NCBI RefSeq assembly: GCF_014656195.1
Contig: NZ_BNBY01000002.1
Coordinates: 280,351-344,350 of the forward strand
Reading direction: 5' to 3'
Length of the DNA stretch: 64,000 nt
Origin: Kitasatospora xanthocidica
GTDB taxonomy: Bacteria; Actinomycetota; Actinomycetes; Streptomycetales; Streptomycetaceae
Shown here: piece after piece, positions 58,475 through 64,000 of the stretch
Numbering within the stretch: the first letter of the stretch is position 1
Layout: each line of letters starts with the position of its first letter
Translations under genes and position numbers: made by a program
Notes under the pieces: generated by a model
The model's input: only the letters and a program-made list of their open reading frames with translations
Database searches by the model: none
Told to the model about the DNA's origin: nothing

Positions 58475-59569
58475 ATGAGCACCGAACACCTCCCGAGCAC
58501 CGAACGCCTCCCGAGCACCGCGCTCGACGCCCGACTGCGGGTCGACCGCGCCGCGTTCACCCTGGACCTCGCCCTCACCGCCGCCCCCGGCGAGGTGATC
58601 GCCCTGCTCGGCCCCAACGGCGCCGGCAAGTCCACCGCGCTGCGCGCCCTCGCCGGCCTGCTCCCGCTCACCGGCGGCCACCTGCGCCTGGACGGCCGCC
58701 TCCTGGAGGACCCGGCCGAGCGCGTGCACACCCCCGCCGAGGAACGGCCGGTCGGCGTGGTGTTCCAGGACTACCTGCTCTTCCCGCACCTCAGCGCGCT
58801 CGACAACATCGCCTTCGGCCCGCGCTGCCAGGGCCGTTCCAAGCGCGCCGCCCGGGCCGAGGCCGCCGACTGGCTGGAGCGGATGGGCCTGGCCGACCAC
58901 GCCTCGGTCCGCCCCGGCCGGCTCTCCGGCGGCCAGGCGCAGCGGGTCGCGCTGGCCCGGGCGCTCGCCGTCCGCCCCCGGCTGCTCCTGCTGGACGAGC
59001 CGCTGGCCGCCCTGGACGCCCGTACCCGCCTGGACGTACGGGCCCGACTCCGCCGCCACCTGGCCGAGTTCGAGGCGGTGGCGGTGCTGGTGACGCACGA
59101 CCCGCTGGACGCGATGGTGCTGGCCGACCGGCTGGTGGTGATCGAGCACGGGCAGGAGGTGCAGTCCGGCAGTCCGGCGGAGGTCGCCCGGCGGCCGCGC
59201 ACCGACTACATCGCCCGCCTGGTCGGGCTGAACCTGTACCAGGGCCGGTCCGAGGGCACCCGTGTCACGCTCCCGGACGGCACCGTCGTGGCCACCACCG
59301 AGGAGGTGGACGGCCCGGCGTTCGTCGCCTTCCCGCCGTCCGCCGTGACGCTCCACCGGGAACGGCCGCAGTCCAGCGCGCGCAACCTGTGGAAGGCCGA
59401 GGTCATCGGCCTGGACCTGCACGCCGACCGGGTCCGCGCCGACCTGGCCGGCGACCTGCCGATGGCCGCCGACCTCACCCCGGCCGCCGTCGCGGAGCTG
59501 GAGCTGGCACCGGGGGTCACGGTCTGGGCCTCGGTCAAGGCGACCCAGACCCACGCCTACCCGGCCTGA
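58475..59569 (+). CDS. modC: Molybdate ABC transporter ATP-binding protein
   Basis: 364 residues. Walker [10 protein letters not shown] (about 46-54), Q-loop VFQDYLLFPHL, signature LSGGQAQR, Walker B LLLLDEPLAALDA and switch His THDP. C-terminal TOBE/MopI-like domain (RNLWKAEVIGLDLHADRVRADL, in part) as expected for molybdate or sulfate ATPases. 97 bases separate it from modB; the spacer is Ser/Asp/Val-codon repetitive sequence in no supported frame. Residues 1-15 repeat STEHLP/STERLP. Confidence 0.92.
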   Translation: MSTEHLPSTERLPSTALDARLRVDRAAFTLDLALTAAPGEVIALLGPNGAGKSTALRALAGLLPLTGGHLRLDGRLLEDPAERVHTPAEERPVGVVFQDYLLFPHLSALDNIAFGPRCQGRSKRAARAEAADWLERMGLADHASVRPGRLSGGQAQRVALARALAVRPRLLLLDEPLAALDARTRLDVRARLRRHLAEFEAVAVLVTHDPLDAMVLADRLVVIEHGQEVQSGSPAEVARRPRTDYIARLVGLNLYQGRSEGTRVTLPDGTVVATTEEVDGPAFVAFPPSAVTLHRERPQSSARNLWKAEVIGLDLHADRVRADLAGDLPMAADLTPAAVAELELAPGVTVWASVKATQTHAYPA

Positions 59570-59648
59570 GCCCCCCGTCGGCCGTGAACCGCGGGGGGAC
59601 CGGGGGAACCCCGGGGGACCCCGGAGGACCGGGGCCCCCGGACGCGCC
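59570..59648. terminator. G/C-rich hairpin region between modC and response regulator genes
   Basis: Runs of G and C (GGGGGACC, AACCCC, GGGGCCCCCGG) can pair into several stems between the convergent genes. A bidirectional terminator is likely, but no single long perfect stem stands out. Confidence 0.5.
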
Positions 59649-60308
59649 CTACTCCGACGGCTCGACGAACCCCGACTCGTACGCGGCGATCACCGCCTGG
59701 GTGCGGTCCCGCGCGCCCAGCTTCGCCAGCACGCTGCTGACGTGCGTCTTCACCGTCTGCACGCCGAGGAACAGCCGCTCGGCGATCTCCCCGTTGCTGA
59801 GGCCGCCGGCGACCAGCCGCAGCACCTCCGCCTCCCGCTCGGTCAGCGCCGCCCGTTCCATCGTGGCGCGGGCGGTGGGGTTGCCGTGCCCGGCCGCCAG
59901 CCGCCGGATCGCGGCGGGGAAGAGCAGCGTCTCGCCCGCGGCCACCAGCCGGACCGCGTGCGCGATCTCGGCCGGGCGGGAGCGCTTGAGCAGGAAGCCG
60001 TCGGCGCCCGCGCGCAGCGCCTGGTAGACGTAGTCGTCGTTCTCGAAGGTGGTCACGACCAGGATCCGCGGCGGCCGTTCGCCCGGTGCGCCGGGGCGCA
60101 GCAGTTCGCGGGTGGCGGCCAGTCCGTCCATCACCGGCATCCGGACGTCCATCAGCACGACGTGCGGGCGCAGCGTACGGGCCATCGCCACCGCCTCGGC
60201 GCCGTCGGCGGCCTCGCCGACCACCCGCAGGTCCCCCTGCGCCTCCAGGACGGCCCGCAGGCCGAACCTGACCAGCTCCTCGTCGTCCGCGAGCAGGATG
60301 TCCGTCAC
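59649..60308 (-). CDS. NarL/FixJ-family (LuxR-type) response regulator
   Basis: 219 residues. Receiver domain: [10 protein letters not shown], phospho-Asp in [12 protein letters not shown] (about residue 54), [14 protein letters not shown] (Lys). LuxR-type HTH at the C-terminus ([25 protein letters not shown], in part). GTG 60308 has GGGGG 8 bases upstream; GTG 60356, overlapping the kinase stop, is an alternative that would add 16 residues. Pairs with the kinase upstream and probably controls the divergent ABC exporter. Confidence 0.9.
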   Translation of the reverse strand: MTDILLADDEELVRFGLRAVLEAQGDLRVVGEAADGAEAVAMARTLRPHVVLMDVRMPVMDGLAATRELLRPGAPGERPPRILVVTTFENDDYVYQALRAGADGFLLKRSRPAEIAHAVRLVAAGETLLFPAAIRRLAAGHGNPTARATMERAALTEREAEVLRLVAGGLSNGEIAERLFLGVQTVKTHVSSVLAKLGARDRTQAVIAAYESGFVEPSE

Positions 60309-60352
60309 CCCGGCAGCCCCCTTGGTCGGGCCGTCCACCACAAGATCGTTCG

Positions 60353-61663
60353 TCACGACCCCAAGCGTAGGGGCAGCCGGACGGCCAGTACCCACTCCCC
60401 GCTGCCGTCCTGCGCCGGCCCGGCCGTGGCCTCCCCGCCGAGCAGCGTGGCCCGTTCGCGGATGCCGCGCAGCCCCTTGCCGCCCTTGCGCGCTCCGGCG
60501 CCGGGGTGCCGGGCCGCGGTGGTCCCGCCGACCGACAGCGCGTTGGCGCAGCGCAGCTCCAACTGCCCGTCCTGGACGGCGATCCGGACGCTGACCGGCT
60601 CGCCGGGCGCGTACTTGAGCGCGTTGGTGACGCCTTCCTGGACGATCCGGTAGGACTCCCGGGAGAGCACCCCGGGCAGCTTCCCCGCCGGCAGGTCGAC
60701 CCGCGCCTCGACCGGGCTGCCGGCCGCCCGTACGGTCTCGAAGAGCGCGGGCAACTGGTCGACGCCCGGGTGTTCGGTGGTCGCGCCCTCGGGGGCCTCG
60801 CGCAGCAGCACGAGGGTGCGTTCGAGGTCCTCCATGGCCTGCCGGCCGGTCTCCTCGATGACCTCCAGCGCCCTGGCGACGAAGGCCGGGTCCCCGACCT
60901 CCCGCGCGGCGCCCGCCTGAATGACCGTCACCGTCAGTGCGTGGCCGATCGAGTCGTGCAGCTCGCGGGCCAACCGGTTGCGCTCCAGGAGACGTTCGGC
61001 CCGCAGCTCCGCCTCGGCCAGCCGCTCGGCCGGCGACGGCCCCAACAGCCGTACGGCCATGGCGAGTTGGAGCCGCCCGGCACCCACCACCAGCCACCCG
61101 TAGCCGAGCAGCGCCACCGGCAGCAGCAGGAGGCAGTTCAGCCCCTGCGGACCGGCCAGCAGACCGGAACCGCCATTGATGCAGAGGACCGTCGCCATCC
61201 CGACGGCCGAGCCGAGCACGACCCGGCCGATCAGCCAGAGCGCGGTGCGCCACCGGTCGGCCCAGCCCCCGGAGGGGTCGACGGCGATGTCCTGCTCCCG
61301 GTCGGGCACCAGCAACAGCCTGGCCTGGACCCCTTCCGCCCGCCGCGCCGCCGGGATGAGGGCGACGAGCACCAGCAGGGCGGAGTCCACCGCGGCGGCC
61401 TCCGCCACGAGCCGGCCGAGCGTCAGCCCGTACGTCCCGGGATAGATCAGCAGGATGACCCCCATGAAGATCCATCCGACCAGGAGGTGCAGCAGCCGCG
61501 CGTACGTGGCACCGGCCAGCAGCGGCGCGAGGAACCCGGGCACGGCGGTCCTGGGCACGGCCGCCTTCGGCACCTCGGCCTTGGGCACCGCGGCCCCGGT
61601 CACCGCGGCTTCGGGCACTGCAGCCTTGGTCACTGCAGTCTTGGTCACTGCGGTCTCGGTCAC
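60353..61663 (-). CDS. NarL-type sensor histidine kinase (HisKA_3)
   Basis: 436 residues. Four to five membrane helices (about 60-230) without a large sensor domain, then the dimerisation motif [14 protein letters not shown] (phospho-His about residue 250) and a short ATPase domain ([25 protein letters not shown]). The first 45 residues repeat AVTK/AAVPK units, encoded by 15-bp tandem repeats (about 61560-61660). GTG 61663 has AGGA upstream. Intramembrane-sensing kinases of this layout often monitor membrane stress and drive ABC exporters like the one divergent here. Confidence 0.9.
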   Translation of the reverse strand: MTETAVTKTAVTKAAVPEAAVTGAAVPKAEVPKAAVPRTAVPGFLAPLLAGATYARLLHLLVGWIFMGVILLIYPGTYGLTLGRLVAEAAAVDSALLVLVALIPAARRAEGVQARLLLVPDREQDIAVDPSGGWADRWRTALWLIGRVVLGSAVGMATVLCINGGSGLLAGPQGLNCLLLLPVALLGYGWLVVGAGRLQLAMAVRLLGPSPAERLAEAELRAERLLERNRLARELHDSIGHALTVTVIQAGAAREVGDPAFVARALEVIEETGRQAMEDLERTLVLLREAPEGATTEHPGVDQLPALFETVRAAGSPVEARVDLPAGKLPGVLSRESYRIVQEGVTNALKYAPGEPVSVRIAVQDGQLELRCANALSVGGTTAARHPGAGARKGGKGLRGIRERATLLGGEATAGPAQDGSGEWVLAVRLPLRLGS

Positions 61664-61861
61664 CGGGACATCCTGCCAGGTCAACGGCCGGGCGGGCGTC
61701 ACACCCGGGGCCGGGGCCGGGCTCCCTCCCGGGAGGGAGACGGCTCCACTCCGCGGCGGGATCCGGCGAGGCCTCCGCTCCGGTGGAATGTGATCGCCGG
61801 CCGGACGTCGGCGCCGGACACCGGACCACCCGGCACCGGACCACCAGAGGGGAGCGCGGCC

Positions 61862-62779
61862 GTGATCGAAATCCAGGGCCTCACCAAGGAGTACGGCGGA
61901 CGACGTGTCGTCGACGACCTCGGCCTCGAGGTCCGGCCCGGCGTGGTGACCGGCTTCCTCGGCCCGAACGGGGCCGGCAAGAGCACCACCATGCGCCTCG
62001 CCCTGGGCCTGGAGCGGCCCACCGCCGGACGGGTCCTCGTCGCCGGCCGCCCGTACGCCGAACTCACCGACCCGCTGCGGCAGGTCGGCGCACTGCTGGA
62101 CGCCCAGGCCCTGCACGGCGGCCGGACGGCGCGCGGCCACCTACGCTGGCTCGCCGCCAGCAACGGGCTGCCGGAGGGCCGGGTGGACGAGGTGCTCGGC
62201 CAGGTCGGCCTGACCGACGCCGCCGGCCGGCGGATCCGCCGCTTCTCGCTCGGGATGCGCCAGCGCCTCGGCGTCGCGGCCGCGTTGCTCGGCGACCCGG
62301 CGGTCCTGCTGCTGGACGAGCCGGTGAACGGCCTCGATCCGGAAGGCATCCGCTGGATCCGCACGCTCCTGCGCCGACTGGCCGCCGAGGGACGCGCGGT
62401 GCTGGTCTCCTCCCACCTGATGAGCGAAATGGCGCTCACCGCCGACCACTTGGTGGTGATCGGCCGCGGCCGACTGCTCGCGGACGCCGCCACCGCCGAC
62501 TTCATCGACCGGCACGGCCGCACCAGGATCCGGGTGCGCGCCGTCGACCCGGCCAAGCTGGCCGCGCTGTTCGACGGCGAGGGCCACGACTTCACCGCCG
62601 TCCGGGTCGACGGCGGCGCCTGGGAGGTGACCGGCGCCGAACCCGAGCGGATCGCCGCGCTCGCCGCCGCCCACGGGGTGGTGCTGTACGAGATCGCGGT
62701 CCAACAGGACTCGTTGGAGGACGCGTTCATGCGGATGACCGCCGACAGCGTCGAGTACCGCGCGGAGGTGGCGGCATGA
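61862..62779 (+). CDS. ABC exporter ATP-binding protein
   Basis: 305 residues. Walker [10 protein letters not shown] (35-43), Q-loop replaced by [10 protein letters not shown], signature FSLGMRQRL (about 136), Walker [14 protein letters not shown] and switch His SSHLMSE; C-terminal region (residues 215-300) is of the ABC-2/bacitracin-type exporters. GTG with GGGGAG upstream. The following permease ATG overlaps its stop. Probably regulated by the adjacent NarL-type pair. Confidence 0.93.
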   Translation: MIEIQGLTKEYGGRRVVDDLGLEVRPGVVTGFLGPNGAGKSTTMRLALGLERPTAGRVLVAGRPYAELTDPLRQVGALLDAQALHGGRTARGHLRWLAASNGLPEGRVDEVLGQVGLTDAAGRRIRRFSLGMRQRLGVAAALLGDPAVLLLDEPVNGLDPEGIRWIRTLLRRLAAEGRAVLVSSHLMSEMALTADHLVVIGRGRLLADAATADFIDRHGRTRIRVRAVDPAKLAALFDGEGHDFTAVRVDGGAWEVTGAEPERIAALAAAHGVVLYEIAVQQDSLEDAFMRMTADSVEYRAEVAA

Positions 62780-63531
62780 GCACCCTCGCCCCCGCGGCGC
62801 ACATCCTCCAGGTCCTGCGCGCCGAACGCATCAAGTTCACCACCCTCCGATCGCTCTGGCTCACCCCGCTGTTCGCCCTGCTGCTCACCGCGGGCGTCAC
62901 CACGGCCGTGGGCGCCGCACTCGGCGGCGCGGATCCCAACATCGTCGACGACCCTGGCGTGGGCGTCTTCTACGGGCTCAACTTCGGCCACGTGGCGCTG
63001 GCTTGCTTCGGCATCCTGCTGATCGGCCAGGAGTTCAACACCCGCATGATCGACGTCTCGCTCACCGCCGTCCCCCGCCGCGCCCGGATGTACGGCGCGA
63101 AGCTCGCCCTCGGCGCACTGGTCGGCCTCGCCGTCGGCGCGGCCGGCACGGCGGGTGCCTTCGCGGGCTACGCGGCGACCGTCCCCGGCGACTGGCACGG
63201 CCCCGCCTTCACCCGCGCCGTCGTCGCCGGGGTGCTGTACCCGCCACTGATGGTGGTGTTCTGCTTCGGGCTGACCGCGCTGTTCGGCAACCTCACCGCC
63301 GCCATGGGCCTGCTCGTCCCGACCGTCTTCCTGGTCTCGCCGGCTCTCGGCGGTCTGCCCGGGGCCCGGCTGGCGGCACAGTTCCTGCCCGACCGCGCCG
63401 GCCAGTACGCGCTGCACTACGCCGACGACCCGGACGTCGCCTACGGGCACTGGACCGGACTGCTGATCATGACGCTCTGGGCCGCCACGGCGGCGTACGC
63501 CGGCCTGCGCGCCCTTCGGCGCACCACGTGA
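62776..63531 (+). CDS. ABC exporter permease 1 (ABC-2 type)
   Basis: 251 residues, six predicted helices. Begins LRAERIKFTTLRSLW, a signature shared with the next gene, with the cytoplasmic loop GQEFNTRMIDVSLTAVPRRARMYGAK between helices 2 and 3. Works with the ATPase immediately upstream (4-base overlap) in a two-permease exporter; antibiotic or lipid export is typical but not shown. Confidence 0.9.
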   Translation: MSTLAPAAHILQVLRAERIKFTTLRSLWLTPLFALLLTAGVTTAVGAALGGADPNIVDDPGVGVFYGLNFGHVALACFGILLIGQEFNTRMIDVSLTAVPRRARMYGAKLALGALVGLAVGAAGTAGAFAGYAATVPGDWHGPAFTRAVVAGVLYPPLMVVFCFGLTALFGNLTAAMGLLVPTVFLVSPALGGLPGARLAAQFLPDRAGQYALHYADDPDVAYGHWTGLLIMTLWAATAAYAGLRALRRTT

Positions 63532-63556
63532 CACCGGACGGGCGGGACTGAACGAC

Positions 63557-63590
63557 GGGATGGACGGACGGGATGGACGGACGGGATGAC
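63557..63590. repeat. 13-bp tandem repeat between the two permease genes
   Basis: GGGATGGACGGAC occurs twice exactly (63557-63569, 63570-63582) with a partial third (GGGATGAC). It lies in the 78-base spacer between paralogous permease genes. Confidence 0.75.
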
Positions 63591-63609
63591 GAACGAACGG
63601 AGAACGACG

Positions 63610-64000
63610 ATGAACCCGGGCCCGATCACCGCCCTGCGCGCCGAACGGATCAAGTTCACCACCCTGCCCTCGCAGTGGGCCGCCCCGCTGACCGCCCTGG
63701 TGCTGACCGTCGGCATCACCGCGGCCGTCAACCTCGCCTACGGCACGAAGGACCACACCCCCGGCGAGGACCCGGCCGGCGGGATCTACTACGGGCTGCT
63801 GTTCGGCCACGTCGCCGTGGCCTGCGCGGGGATCCTGCTCATCGGGCAGGAGTTCAACACCCGCATGATCAGCGTCTCGCTCACCGCCGTCCCCCGGCGC
63901 GGGCGGCTGTACGGCGCCAAACTGCTGCTCGGCGCCGGGCTGGGACTGCTGCTCGGGCTGCTGTCGACGGCGGGCTCCTTCCTGGCCGTCGCCGCCACCG
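63610..64000 (+). CDS. ABC exporter permease 2 (cut by window end)
   Basis: 130 residues visible. LRAERIKFTTLPSQWAAPL and GQEFNTRMISVSLTAVPRR match permease 1 almost word for word, so the two arose by duplication. The rest lies beyond the window. ATG start inferred from alignment with permease 1; the ribosome binding site is weak (GGAGAACG). Confidence 0.85.
   Translation, partial: MNPGPITALRAERIKFTTLPSQWAAPLTALVLTVGITAAVNLAYGTKDHTPGEDPAGGIYYGLLFGHVAVACAGILLIGQEFNTRMISVSLTAVPRRGRLYGAKLLLGAGLGLLLGLLSTAGSFLAVAAT

Noticed and set aside
1..64000. tRNA, rRNA or riboswitch
   Set aside because: No cloverleaf with a GTTCRANYC-type loop or recognised riboswitch core was found by reading; a covariance-model search was not possible.

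Overview
This window is high-GC DNA from a filamentous actinomycete, most likely Streptomyces or Kitasatospora. Third codon positions are almost all G/C and GTG starts are frequent. Neighbouring genes overlap as ATGA or GTGA. Typical families of the group are present: a CvnABCD-type conservon, an MHYT protein, CitA/CitB-type regulators, an M4 secreted protease, MocR and CYP families. No rRNA, tRNA, CRISPR array or insertion sequence was recognised.

Layout. 1-1.5 kb: the 5' part of an ABC exporter with an iron box, then an SDR. 1.6-4.6 kb: an unrecognised compact operon of a 68-aa peptide with a hydrophobic tail, two proteins without a recognised family and a serine beta-lactamase-like hydrolase; a perfect palindrome precedes it and a hairpin follows the peptide gene. 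4.7-6.8 kb: a LysE exporter divergent from a MocR regulator. 6.9-11.4 kb: a Baeyer-Villiger-type monooxygenase, hydrolase and SDR operon (order as in mycobacterial mymA-lipR-sadH) divergent from a MerR regulator. 11.7-21.3 kb: an orphan siderophore-binding lipoprotein, a CPBP protease, a secreted M4 protease, a Ser/Thr kinase with a ricin-like ectodomain, two hydrolases, a small membrane protein and a VOC protein.

21.4-40.9 kb is an iron-acquisition island. A FhuF-like reductase and a FecCD-FecCD-ATPase-binding protein operon diverge from two iron boxes. Downstream come an ATP-grasp ligase, two IucA/IucC (NIS) synthetases flanking an MFS exporter, and a fold-III PLP enzyme, an order reminiscent of staphyloferrin A loci. 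Further on, an iron-box-controlled pair (diaminobutyrate aminotransferase and decarboxylase) should make 1,3-diaminopropane. Between these two halves lie an inositol-monophosphatase-like gene and a cyclodipeptide synthase plus CYP121-like P450 pair (mycocyclosin-type, but with changed pocket residues).

41-47.9 kb: a CitA/CitB-type two-component system divergent from a DctA transporter, an unknown protein, and an ECF sigma factor divergent from a small secreted Cys-containing protein; two sites match the Crp consensus. 48-53.3 kb: a CvnA-B-C-D conservon and an MHYT protein. 53.7-56.2 kb: a P450 and an Rnl5-type RNA ligase. 56.6-59.6 kb: molybdate ABC transporter genes modABC. 59.6-64 kb: a NarL-type two-component pair divergent from an ABC exporter (one ATPase, two related permeases, the last cut by the window end).

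The most unusual structural feature is a family of five dispersed arrays of 7-bp units (consensus ATGACAG, then its complement CTGTCAT) folding around a 10-bp centre near ATTTCGAAAT. In four of the five, the TGA stop of a flanking gene lies inside a heptad and in register with the array.
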